DNA of 32,750 nucleotides from NCBI GenBank assembly GCA_029232285.1, contig JAOXFI010000038.1, positions 1 to 32,750 on the forward strand, given 5' to 3'. Numbering within the stretch: position 1 is the first letter of the stretch; each line of letters starts with the position of its first letter. This DNA is from Agmasoma carcini (nom. nud.) (lineage: Eukaryota; Microsporidia; Thelohaniidae). The notes under the pieces were generated by a model. It did not search any database. It was not told the DNA's origin and saw only the letters and a program-made list of their open reading frames with translations. The position numbers and the translations under genes are program-made. Below are positions 19,661 through 29,129 of this stretch, piece by piece.

Positions 19661-20745
19661 AATTGAGATCAATTCAATGTATGTAAGATATTTATTTAGA
19701 TTAATACACCATGCCAAAGTTATTAAAAGTATTTTGTTTGTCTTATAACAATATAATTTTTTATTTATGATCATATATGAACACGATTTCAATTTTTTTT
19801 CAAAATATATAAACATCTTTAATTATTGTGATATATATACATTTCTGTAAAATTACTAAATTAAATCTAACGTACATGGAATCAAATTATGTTTTAAAGA
19901 AAATTTTGTTAATCCTTGACCTTACTATGCTGATTAATTTTTATTATAAATTTATTCATAGTTGCTCTCTCAAGTTAAGTCAATACTTTGTGATGACCAA
20001 TCCAACACATCGTTGTTCATATATTAAAAATATTTTATTGTTAGTCTACTTGTAGCACTAGAGAATACTTAACTTACTTAAATTTATAAAATGAAAAAAT
20101 TAGATTTTCAGGTGTTATCCTTCAAATTATAATGACTGCTTTTAATAACATTTTTTATATTTATAAAACTTAATATATGATCTATTACAACCAAATTTAA
20201 CAATTTCATTTAGTAGCAAAAAGGTTTTCATTATAATCCCTTTTTGTTGTTTTAATTAATAAAAAAACATCTGAAAATATAAAATCATCAAAACATTTTT
20301 CTTTAAAAAATCACTTCAACATAAATTTAAAATTATTATAAAACTTAGACTTAGATGAATGATATACACATATAAAGTGTTTTTAGAAAGAAATTACAAT
20401 TCTTTGGCACGTGATATATAGTTAATATAAAGTAAACCTTTTTAAACACTACCTTTTTCACTTTCAATATTTATTATTTTATTTTGTAGCAAATGACCAG
20501 TGAAAAAAACAATTTCGAACTTTTTAAAATCTGAGAGTCACTTACACATAAGATAATATAAATAAAATTATTTATTCGGTTTTCGTTTTATGATTTTTAG
20601 AAAAATATTTTTTGTTAAATTTGTGATTTTATAAACTATAAATGTTATAATATATAAAAAAGACAAGTTACATATATTTTTATCATCAAAACAACTGTAA
20701 TATCATACAATCACACACATCAACTATAAATTAAACATTTCAACT
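19661..20745. other. Gene-free region between the convergent RPC1 and SPB4 genes
   Basis: About 1.1 kb of A+T-rich sequence. A 75-codon frame near 19.83-20.06 kb has poor composition and no start signal, so I do not call it. No repeat or RNA was recognised. Confidence 0.55.
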
Positions 20746-22047
20746 TCATTTTCTTAGTTTAAATTTCTTAGTTTTCGGCTGTACAAATCCATCAAATTTA
20801 ACAGCCCTCAATTCCTTCATATTAGGTATTTTCGTAAGTGCAAATAACTTAACAAGTCCGTCATAATCTAAATCTTTATAGTTAAGTATAGAATTTAAAA
20901 TATGCTCTTTATACGACCTAATGTATGAAACAAATGACTTAACATTAATATTATCTCCAATTTCACCATATTCAATCAATCTACCTTCATCTAAAATCAA
21001 TTCAACAAGCTCAATCTCTATTTTCTTTATATTAAGAAAATTTATAAATTTTGCTTCATTCTCCATAAGTAGCAACAAAGCCTCTCCTTTTTGTTTATTT
21101 CTCGCTGTCCTACCACTTCTATGTACTATATTGGTATATTCCTTAGGTATATCAAAATGAATTACTAAATCTATATTTTTAAAATCAATACCCCTAGCTG
21201 CAACATCAGTACACAATAGAACACCACCTTTCTTCTCAAATTCATCATAAACCTTCAATCTTTCACTTTGTTCCATCTTACCATGTATCTTACAGGCACA
21301 GATATCATTATTCATCATAACTTCACTCATAAAGTCAACCTGGTGACAAGTAGAAAAGAAAACAATAGCCTTCTTATTTTTAATCAAAGTAAATAAAGCT
21401 TGCACTTTTTGAGATGGACTAACTATGGCATATTGTAATACAAGATTTTCTGGTATTTCTTCATCAATTTTAATTATTTTAGGATTTACCAAAGATTTTT
21501 TAGATAACTTAAGTAAATTATCAGTGATTGTAGCCGAACATAACACTGAAGTTCTATCAGATGGCATTTTAGTTATTATTTGGTTCAATGTAGATTCAAA
21601 ACCAAAGCTTAATAACTTATCAGCTTCATCTAATACAAAATATTTAATTTTCTTAACAAATTCTGGTTTAGTTTTAATAAATTCTAAAATTCTACCGGGT
21701 GTGCCTATAAAAAGTCTGGATGGCTCATCAGGAAAAACTACTGCAGTGCCTCCAATAAATATGTTACATTCTATTTGAAATAGATCAATAAACTCTTTGA
21801 TCTGATAACATAGTTCTCTTGTAGGTACAATCACAATAGATGTAGCTTTATTTAACAATACTTCTCTTATAATAGGAATCATATACACAATTGTCTTACC
21901 AGAACCAGTTTGAGAATGAACTATAAGATCCTTTGATTTGAACAGAATAGGAATGCTTTCTCTTTGAACATTCGTTAGCTCTTCAAAACCATTTGAATAT
22001 AAAACATTTTTCATATTCTCTGATATCTTTAGTTCTGAGAACTTCAT
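20746..22047 (-). CDS. SPB4: DEAD-box RNA helicase, SPB4/DDX55 type
   Basis: A 433-residue ATP-dependent RNA helicase, expected in the nucleolus in 60S ribosome assembly. All DEAD-box motifs are present: Q motif (Q28), motif I SQTGSGKT (K51), Ia PTRELC, GG (99-100), TPGR (116-119), II DEAD (140-143), III SAT (171-173), IV VFFSTC, V ARGID (284-288) and VI HRSGRTAR (309-316). The subfamily shows in NFLNIKKIEIEL after motif VI and in the C-terminal block SFVSYIRSYKEH (371-382) with KDLDYDGLVKLFAL, recalled as typical of SPB4/DDX55. It lacks the long basic tail of yeast Spb4, so it is reduced, but the last residues KTKKFKLRK keep some charge. The ATG is preceded by TAAAAATTTTAGTC rather than CCC. 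It is divergent from the ArgRS gene across 358 bp. Confidence 0.9.
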   Translation of the reverse strand: MKFSELKISENMKNVLYSNGFEELTNVQRESIPILFKSKDLIVHSQTGSGKTIVYMIPIIREVLLNKATSIVIVPTRELCYQIKEFIDLFQIECNIFIGGTAVVFPDEPSRLFIGTPGRILEFIKTKPEFVKKIKYFVLDEADKLLSFGFESTLNQIITKMPSDRTSVLCSATITDNLLKLSKKSLVNPKIIKIDEEIPENLVLQYAIVSPSQKVQALFTLIKNKKAIVFFSTCHQVDFMSEVMMNNDICACKIHGKMEQSERLKVYDEFEKKGGVLLCTDVAARGIDFKNIDLVIHFDIPKEYTNIVHRSGRTARNKQKGEALLLLMENEAKFINFLNIKKIEIELVELILDEGRLIEYGEIGDNINVKSFVSYIRSYKEHILNSILNYKDLDYDGLVKLFALTKIPNMKELRAVKFDGFVQPKTKKFKLRK

Positions 22048-22405
22048 GACTAAAATTTTTATAGAAAATTATTTAAGAAGTAAAATTATATAGCAAAGCA
22101 TATGAGAATAGTGTAAGTTAGTTTAAGGATGCAAATTAAATGATGGATCTGGATATATGCTTTGTTCTTGTTATCTAGTGATTTATATTTAAAAAATACT
22201 AAATTCATAATATTTTATATTAGCAATAATATAAGCTTAAGTCTAATGTACATATATTTGAATATATATAAAAGCTAAAATATTGATAATTAAATCTTTA
22301 TTATCATTATACATCACCTTGCCTCTTAAATACTTAGTTAACGAGGTGTAAAGAAAATACAAAATTTTATTTCAAAATTAAATACAAAATTTTTTTTTCA
22401 TCTCC
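22048..22405. promoter_or_regulatory. Divergent promoter region, SPB4 and ArgRS
   Basis: This 358-bp gap must hold both promoters. Each start is preceded closely by an A-to-T run: AAAAATTTTAGTC-ATG for SPB4 (minus strand) and CAAAATTTTTTTTTCATCTCC-ATG for ArgRS. Such AAATTT-like signals have been described near microsporidian starts. No other site was recognised. Confidence 0.5.
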
Positions 22406-24136
22406 ATGAGATTTGATGATGTCATTGAAAATGTTATTAATGAACTTACACCTATATTTAATCTTCCAAAGGACAAATTAAGAAGTCTTTTGATAAAGAA
22501 AATGGATAAGAAATCACAAGACTTCGCCATCTTTTTAAATAGCATTTCAGAGAATCCAAAAGAATTTGCTATTGAAGTGGTTGAGAAATTAAAAGATCTA
22601 AAATATATTATCAATCCAAAAGCTTTAAATACATGCGTATCTTTTGATTTAAACAAAAATATTATCTTTGGAGAGATTTTTAATACAATTTTAACCAAAA
22701 AGGATAACTTTGGTTCATCCGAAATTGGTAAGGGCAAAAAATTCATGGTTGAGTTTTCAAGTCCAAACATAGCTAAGAAATTTCACATTGGCCACTTCAG
22801 AACTACCAATTTAGGTCATTTCATATGTAGTTTATTAAAGTTCAACGGATTTGATGTAACATCAATCAACTATTTGGGAGATTGGGGTAAACAATTTGGA
22901 CTCTTACTTTACGGATATCAGAACTATGGTAGTGAAGAAGAACTAAAAAAAGATGCTTTAAAGCACTTATATGAGCTTTATGTCAAGACTACACAACTTG
23001 CTTCAACAGATCACAAGGTTGATGAAGAAGCACGTTCAATTTTTAAATCAATGGAGGAAGGCAATGAGAAATCGGAATATAGAAGTCTTTTTAACAAATT
23101 CAGGGATCTTTCTATAAAGAAGTTTAAAGAATCATATAAAAAATTGGATATTGAGTTTGATATATATTCAGGAGAAAGCTTCTATGCTATGAAAGGAAAA
23201 GAAATCATTAGTAAACACAAAGATAAGCTAATTGACGAAGATGGTGCTCTTTTAGTTGATCTAGGAAAGAAAGGTAAGGCTTTATTACAAAAGACTGATG
23301 GTTCTACTTTGTATATAACAAGAGATATAGCAGCAGGTATTGAAAGATTAGAGGAGTATAATCCAGATAAGATATTGTATGTTGTGGCATCAGAGCAAAA
23401 GGATCACTTTAGCAATCTTTATGAAATATTAGGTAAACTAGGCTATAACAAAAATGTTTTTCAGCATGTTGACTATGGACTAGTTAGGAAAATGTCAACT
23501 AGAGAAGGAACCGCTGTGTTTTTAGATGATATTATTAATTTATCAACTAAAGTTATGAAGGATGAAATCAATTCAGATCAAGAAAAGGCTTCTAAGATTA
23601 AGGATATTGATGAAACTTCTAGAATATTGGCAGTAAGTACGCTAATTGTCATGGATTTTAAAGCGAAGAGATGTAAAGACTATGAATTCAACATAGCAGC
23701 ACATACTACCAGTGCTTCAGGTACAGGATCATATTTACAATATGCCCATTGTAGATTAGTAAGTATTAAGGAAGTTAATTCTGATTTATTTGTTGACCAG
23801 AATAATAATATAATTGATAACCTTAGTAATATGAAATTGGTTGATAGTATTGATTTTGATATGGTAAAGAATGATAAGATATGTAATTTAGCTTATAAAC
23901 TACTATGGTTTGAATATGTTGTTGAGAATTGCTTGAAGGATTATGAACCAAGTAAGATAATAACCTATTTGATGGATTTAGCATCTACCTCTAACAACAT
24001 AGTTGATTCTTTGCGTGTAAAGGGTGAAAGCAACAAAGACATTGCACGTGCTAGACTATTAGTTTTAGAATCGATCAGGATTGTTATTCATAATGGTCTT
24101 AAGCTGATAGGAATACAGCCACTTGAGAAGATGTGA
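22406..24136 (+). CDS. RRS1: Arginyl-tRNA synthetase
   Basis: A 576-residue class Ia synthetase that charges tRNA-Arg with arginine in the cytosol. Residues 1-100 form the N-terminal Add-1-like domain. The catalytic core starts with VEFSSPNIAKKFHIGH (HIGH at 127-130), followed by INYLGDWGKQFGLLLYG. SEQKDHF and then KMST (362-365, in place of KMSK) give the second signature, followed by the C-terminal helical anticodon-binding domain ending LKLIGIQPLEKM. ASGTGSYLQYAHCRL and the DALR-type tail are family hallmarks. Length is normal to slightly short (yeast about 607). No targeting peptide is visible, as expected for an organism without mitochondrial translation. The start is ATG with CTCC before it, and AATAAA lies about 12 nt after the TGA. 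A MITE begins 42 bp after the stop. Confidence 0.95.
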   Translation: MRFDDVIENVINELTPIFNLPKDKLRSLLIKKMDKKSQDFAIFLNSISENPKEFAIEVVEKLKDLKYIINPKALNTCVSFDLNKNIIFGEIFNTILTKKDNFGSSEIGKGKKFMVEFSSPNIAKKFHIGHFRTTNLGHFICSLLKFNGFDVTSINYLGDWGKQFGLLLYGYQNYGSEEELKKDALKHLYELYVKTTQLASTDHKVDEEARSIFKSMEEGNEKSEYRSLFNKFRDLSIKKFKESYKKLDIEFDIYSGESFYAMKGKEIISKHKDKLIDEDGALLVDLGKKGKALLQKTDGSTLYITRDIAAGIERLEEYNPDKILYVVASEQKDHFSNLYEILGKLGYNKNVFQHVDYGLVRKMSTREGTAVFLDDIINLSTKVMKDEINSDQEKASKIKDIDETSRILAVSTLIVMDFKAKRCKDYEFNIAAHTTSASGTGSYLQYAHCRLVSIKEVNSDLFVDQNNNIIDNLSNMKLVDSIDFDMVKNDKICNLAYKLLWFEYVVENCLKDYEPSKIITYLMDLASTSNNIVDSLRVKGESNKDIARARLLVLESIRIVIHNGLKLIGIQPLEKM

Positions 24137-24178
24137 GGATTTATTAATAAAATAATATTTTTTAGATTTTATATTATT

Positions 24179-24342
24179 GGGATTTTCCATCCATTTGTAA
24201 ATAATTCATACCTACGTGTAAAATTTTAATATATTATTTGGTATATAAATAGATACGAAATAATGAAAGAAAATATTAAATTGAAATAAAATATATATTT
24301 ACCGGTTGATGTGAAAAGTTTGTAATTGGATGGAGAAATTTC
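24179..24342. mobile_element. MITE copy 3
   Basis: The left arm GGGATTTTCCATCCATTTGT (24179-24198) pairs with the right arm, GTAATTGGATGGAGAAATTTC (24322-24342), and the subterminal block AAATAATTCATACCTACGTG matches copies 2 and 4. Flanking 8-mers ATATTATT and AAATTATT differ at one position and may be an eroded 8-bp target duplication. The element is non-coding. It lies 42 bp after the ArgRS stop and may sit close to that transcript's 3' end. Confidence 0.75.
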
Positions 24343-24634
24343 AAATTATTCTAGACTTATAATCTATATATGAAGGCATATGATTAGAACTGATGATGAA
24401 TCTAATGTTTTAATTATTATAAAATATATAATATTTGTATTTAGAAACTGTAAGTGAAAGCATATTCGTTAACTCTAATATAATTACATAAGAAAATATA
24501 AAAATAAAAACACACAAAATGGTATCGATTAGAAACCTTTCCGCTTATTTTCTACAAAAATCTTAAAGTATTAATCAATATAGAAAAGGAGAATCAGCAA
24601 GTAATAATTCTTAAATCAAACATTAACCATACTA

Positions 24635-24840
24635 TATCTTAAAGAAGTGACAACTCCCTATCAATGTAGTAGAAGCGTTTGTTTATTTACCGCAAACTAG
24701 TTTCTCAAAGTAAACAGGGTTATTCGTATCACCTCGGGCCTACTTTAACCCCTGGTATGTTGTAGTAAAATTACTGTTGTTTCCAACGTTACCACTTTGC
24801 ATCACGTGGAGGTCTTGGCTTTCTCTTTGTTGAGTGTGAT
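24635..24840 (+). repeat. Unclassified repeat family, copy B
   Basis: This patch is less A+T-rich than its surroundings and has no coding frame. It matches copy A in reverse orientation over about 200 bp: TATATCTTAAAGAAGTG, AACAGGGTTATTCGTATC, and TTTCCAACGTTAC at 24780-24792. The arms CAGGG (24715-24719) and CCCTG (24750-24754) can pair around a 30-nt loop. Its 3' block ACCACTTTGCATCACGTGGA also resembles copy C (ACCACACTGCACCACATGAG). Confidence 0.6.
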
Positions 24841-25131
24841 ATAAATCGTCTATTGGTTGCTATCATTATAAACTATTCTTCTGTTATTGATAGTAATCTT
24901 AAATAGTTTTCATACAGTTTGATAATTTTTACGATAATTTATAATAAAATATACGAAAAGACTTAATAAAACATTTGACCATATAGTACCAATCATTTTT
25001 ATTAAAATTGTCCGAAAATATTTAAAATTAATTTTAAAAGTATTAAAGGGGATACAATGATAAAATAATACTTTACTTTATTAAATTTTTAATAATTCTA
25101 ATTAAAAAAAAAATTTTTTTCACATTCCAAT

Positions 25132-25356
25132 ATGTACGATGAATTTGTTGATATATTAGTAAATTTTAAACAGCTACCCAACAGTTTGATTGCAATTGGA
25201 ATGGTTTACATGGTGATTTTATCAGTTATTATAATACAGCATCTCTTCTATGATAAAGAATATCATAAAATGTTAAGTGATAAGATATACATAATTGATT
25301 TAGTTATTATAATTATATTTTATATGTATTTCTCTGTTTATTTTTTAGTTGATTAG
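25132..25356 (+). CDS. Small two-span membrane protein, 74 aa, unknown
   Basis: I do not recognise this protein. It has a short polar N-terminus (MYDEFVDILVNFKQLPN), a hydrophobic segment at about 18-37, a charged loop (YDKEYHKMLSDK) and a second hydrophobic segment at about 52-72, giving a hairpin topology. Support for a real gene is the run AAAAAAAAATTTTTTTTCAC about 10 bp before the ATG, the same AAATTT-like signal seen before ArgRS, and an AATAAA about 13 nt after the stop. A 24-codon hydrophobic frame (25359-25433) starts 2 nt after the stop, so a frameshifted longer protein is possible. It stands alone between repeat copy B and MITE copy 4. Confidence 0.5.
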   Translation: MYDEFVDILVNFKQLPNSLIAIGMVYMVILSVIIIQHLFYDKEYHKMLSDKIYIIDLVIIIIFYMYFSVYFLVD

Positions 25357-25433
25357 ATATGTCTTATGTAATAAATTATTTTATTTTAGCTAGTTTTACA
25401 TTAATGGTTTATCTAAATAATAATTTTAAATAG

Positions 25434-25897
25434 ATAAATTGTAAACATTATATCTTAGAATCAACTATATGACATAAAATTAAAGGTTTAAAAAGTATAA
25501 ACTAAGAAAAATTAGAGGATCATCTTTATAATTTTCACCCAATTTGAAAATCTACATATATTACTATTAATAATAAAACTTTTTTTGAATTTTTAACATA
25601 ATGTCAATTATTTACTTTATTACTGCGATAGAACCCCTTTTATACAACAATGATGCATTAATACAGTATTTAATAGATATAAGCCTCTTAAACGAACTCA
25701 TGAATACCCATATTGTAACAATCAGCGTGTTCAGGTAAAACACAAAAGAAATATAGATCAAAATGATTTTAGATGTACGAATAAGTCATATAATAATTAT
25801 AAAAATACTTTTATTTGCGTAAAAATAGTTTTTTAAAAAAATTTTAACACTTATTTCAAAATATTCTAAAAGTTATGAATTTTTGGGTAAATTATAA
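25434..25897. other. Intergenic region, nothing recognised
   Basis: A+T-rich DNA between the small membrane protein gene and MITE copy 4. No frame or repeat could be supported. Confidence 0.5.
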
Positions 25898-26276
25898 GGC
25901 TTCTCTATCTAATTGTAAATAATTCATATCTATGTTAAATTATAAATTTATTATTTGGTATAAAAGTATGAAAATAAATCGTAGTGTATCTGTAAGTGAT
26001 TGGCGTCCTTTAGACGGCTTTAAAAATATTTTAATAAAGTTTGTTTATTCATGTTTGATGGGTTCGATTTCATCTTGGAGGTTATTGCTTGCTTTTACAT
26101 AGCGAGCGATGGGTAATTTTTTACTATTTCTTAAATAGTTTGATTGAGATAATAATAAGATACACATCATAGAGTTATTAGTTAGAAACTTAAGAGTTAA
26201 GAGTGTCTGCATTCAGATTGCGCACGTAGTATATTTATCAGTTGATGTATAAAGTTTGCAATTGGATAAGGAAACC
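25898..26276. mobile_element. MITE copy 4, split by a nested insertion
   Basis: The left arm GGCTTCTCTATCTAATTGTA (25898-25917) pairs with the right arm, CAATTGGATAAGGAAACC (26259-26276). The left interior (TTATTTGGTATAAAAGTATG) and right interior (CAGTTGATGTATAAAGTTTG) match copies 2 and 3. The middle is interrupted by 240 bp of unrelated, less A+T-rich sequence (25985-26224), annotated separately. Flanks TTATAA and TTATAT might be a target duplication. Confidence 0.8.
25985..26224. mobile_element. Probable solo LTR inserted in MITE copy 4
   Basis: The 240-bp insert starts TGTATCTGTAAGTG and ends CATTCAGATTGCGCA, so it has TG...CA termini. It is flanked by an exact 5-bp direct repeat CGTAG (25980-25984 and 26225-26229). 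TG...CA ends with a 5-bp duplication are the hallmark of an LTR retrotransposon LTR, and Ty3/Gypsy elements are known in microsporidia. Neither gag-pol nor a second LTR is present, so recombination between two LTRs to leave one is the simplest reading. The insert is non-coding. Confidence 0.65.
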
Positions 26277-26375
26277 TTATATATAACATTAAAAAGTCAT
26301 ATAATTTAATTAATCTATCACATAGTCTAATTCTAAATTTTATTAAATAAAGAATGTGTTATCTACTTTAAGTAA

Positions 26376-26850
26376 AATCCAACAGATCTGGACGCTGAAG
26401 AGATCATATGTCAAATCTATGAAACTAAATTTAATAATATGAGGAAGAATAATGAAAGGTGTGTTTCAGATGAGGATTTGTGGATTTTAGGAATCGCAAA
26501 TACATCCTTTAGACACAAAAAGTTATATTTAAAGGATGTTGGTGCAGAAAGGTATATACTCTGTTATTAATTATACAAAGTGCTTGTCGTGAAGGGTCTA
26601 TAATATTTCTGACCAGTGGAAATCATATTCAAAAATATAATGAGAGGATTGGGTTTGAATACATCAAGTCAATCATAAATATAATTTTGTTGAACCAAAT
26701 ACCACAACACATACTCTAAATATTTAATCATATTGGGCAAAGGCAAGACTAAAACATAGAAAAAGTTTACATTATCATAAAATCGATAAATATTTCAAGA
26801 AATGATTTTGAAAATATAATCATTTCAATGAATATGTTTTAGTCCTTTAT
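26376..26850 (+). pseudogene. Merlin (IS1595/ISXO2-type) transposase, degenerate copy 2
   Basis: Three successive reading frames together match the catalytic half of a Merlin transposase. Frame one (26376-26570) has CQIYETKFNNMRKNNER, then DLWILGIANTS, as in the family's EIDExxF ... WVxG block. Frame two (about 26564-26720) has LLLIIQSACREGSIIF, as in the LLPIIQxxVxPGSxI block. Frame three (from about 26668) has VNHKYNFVEPNTTTHTLNI, then a stop where the catalytic acid is expected, then SYWAKA. The first Asp is replaced by Tyr, the SDxW block reads TSGN, and the third acidic residue is a stop, so it cannot be active. The zinc-ribbon half is missing: the upstream part ends near MITE copy 4. 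Confidence 0.8.
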
Positions 26851-27259
26851 TTTTTTATTTTTAATATTTGTTATATGTGAGAAAGCTTATAGATGATATT
26901 CCTAGAAGGATTTTTTAAAGATGATCTGAAGCTATATAATGACAATAAATTTGATTATGATAAATAACTTATAAGATTGAGTGATCAATATTGAAATCTG
27001 TAATTTACTCGATTGATTTTTACCCCTTGAATTCTGATGGATCAGAACAATAGGATCTAGTGTTTTTATCACATATTAATTTTGGTACTTTTTACTTTAT
27101 ATAAAAAATGGTGTAAAATTATTTTTCTTATTATATAAATATAACTACATAAAAAACAGTTTAAAACAAAAAATATTATAAGCATACTGATTGATTTGTT
27201 TAATTAAATCAAAAATGATCAAAATAGCCTCCCACAATATTATCTCTTCACATCCACTC
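26851..27259. other. Short gap between convergent transposase remnants
   Basis: A+T-rich DNA between the 3' ends of pseudogene copies 2 and 3. I searched by eye for inverted terminal repeats that would delimit the elements and found none. No gene. Confidence 0.5.
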
Positions 27260-27990
27260 ATTTAATACGATTCTAAGAATCCAAATTATTTTTTAATCTC
27301 CTTTTCAGTTTATTCTATAAATATTCAATATTTTGAGTATGTATACGATCAAAAAAATCGAAAATTTAAAACCATGATTCTCTTGAATGAGAAAAGTTTT
27401 AATTGATTATATACATAAAACTACGCTATAAAATACAACAAATTATAGTTTCCTCTCTGCACAAATTTTGTAAAATAGGTAATAGAGTTGCTGAATTCTT
27501 ATCCTCATCCAATCTAACAAAATATTTTGAAGGTGATGTATATATATCCGCAATACCAAACACCCACCTAGATTATCACCAATTTTTGTTCGATGGTATT
27601 TTTGCTTATACTTGAACATAGATTCATTAATTTGGCAAATCACACTCAAACCACCTAGCATAATTGGAAAGTTATCATAATATATTTTCATTCTCAGCCG
27701 TATATTTTGGTAAAGCTTATTTACTAATCTTTTAGACAAGTTAAGCTCTCAAAATATAGTAGATTGTAGCCTGTTCCCGAACCACCTAAAACATAATATA
27801 ATTATTTTTCTTAAAGGTATCTTGATATCACTAAAAACTGAATGTTTATATGCTATTCTTTTTAAAATTTATATAATTACTTTATAACAAATAAATGCTA
27901 TATTATCAATTGAATGCACATATTTTACTTCCTTAAGAGGGGTGTTACAACCACAAAATAAAAAATAAAATAAAGAACATTTTTTCTTCT
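27260..27990 (-). pseudogene. Merlin (IS1595/ISXO2-type) transposase, degenerate copy 3
   Basis: The minus strand carries family blocks in order. A zinc-ribbon remnant (CGCNTPLKEVKYVHSIDN, then FICYK) lies near 27905-27960, and HSVFSDIKIPLRK near 27830. CQINESMFKYKQKYHRTK follows inside a 98-codon open frame (27443-27739), then ATLLPILQNLCREETIIC near 27440-27490. DRIHTQNIE with NKLKRRLK lies near 27285-27355. The first catalytic Asp reads Asn (QINES), while the HTQNIE block is intact. Frameshifts and stops separate the pieces. DNA blocks match copy 1, for example TTTGAAGGT and ATGGTATTTTT on the plus strand. It is the least decayed of the three in its terminal block but clearly inactive. Confidence 0.78.
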
Positions 27991-29129
27991 TAATATATTC
28001 AACAGCAGTAGTATCATTTTTGAATTATTAGGAACTTATTTTCAAAATTAAACATAGTGATTTTTTTGGTACTTTTTTCTTCACATGTGGGCGAAAATAC
28101 TAGATTTGAACAATATATTTAGGATTTGGGCAACAGAGAATTTGGTTTTTATCTGATGTTAGAAAGCTATAAAAATGTTGATGGGATTATACGAAGGTGT
28201 ATAAAAAGGAAATCGCAAAAGTTTCAGAAATATGCTACAGGGGAGATTGATTTGTATTTTTAAAAACTAAATAAGACATTAGGGCTACCATTACTATTCT
28301 TATTAGATATTATAATAAACAATTACAGGAGTTGATTAAAGGGAACTTTGAACAATATAATACACTTACAAACGAAATACTTGTGTCATATTGATAAAAT
28401 TCCCAATATATATTTTACATAATAAATTAAGATATTTAATTTATTACATAGGTATATGAGACGAGTGTAATATTAAAATACAAAAGTTAAAGGAGATAAA
28501 GTTCATCAAATAAAACTGATGTATTTTATATTGTTGAATAAATAACTGGAACCACAAGATTATTTATCTAAGTGATTTTTATAAAAAGTAACAAAATCCA
28601 AATAATTCTCAATTGTGTTGCACGAATAGCATAATAACGTGTGCTATAATGTGAATTTATAAACTCGACAGTGATATTGGATTATTTTATAATAAAATAA
28701 AGAAAAATTATAAAGATCCGGGTAAGACAAATTTTTTTAGTAATAAGAAAAAAACAAATTTTAAATGGTTTGTTATTAACAAAATTCTTTGTTAAATTAT
28801 TCAATATATTTTTTAAGAACAACACTATTCCAAATTTGGCACCGTTTCATCACTTAGAAAAACATGAAATAAAACAATATAATAAAAATTGAAATAATTT
28901 CAACTTTTTTCTTTAAAAAAACTCAAGACTGGTATATATCAGAAATAAGATACAAAGAAATGAAAATTTGAAAAGTAACACCAATCATACACATTGATAA
29001 AAATAGAAGCAAAATAAGAATATCATGCCTCTTGAGCCCCTTAGATATTCACAGAAATGTCCATAGACCCGACTATAAGAAGCGATTATAACTGGATTTG
29101 TTGTTTTGTGTAAAGTCGACTGGTTATAT
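27991..29129. other. Mostly gene-free region with one odd open stretch
   Basis: No gene is supported. The plus strand is open for 46 codons at 28123-28260, encoding a charged, plausible-looking peptide (FGFYLMLESYKNVDG, then CIKRKSQKFQKY). It has no start signal and no family I recognise, so it may be a fragment of a decayed gene. The remainder is A+T-rich with no repeat found. Confidence 0.4.

Noticed and set aside
19828..20055. 75-codon plus-strand frame
   Set aside because: Non-ATG start, composition of random A+T-rich DNA, no upstream signal.
26060..26078. tRNA-like T arm (GGGTTCGATTTCATC)
   Set aside because: It lies inside the probable solo LTR, the loop would be 8 nt instead of 7, and there is no acceptor, D or anticodon arm in place.
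27403..27615. 70-codon plus-strand frame
   Set aside because: It starts at a non-ATG codon and is the antisense of transposase relic copy 3.
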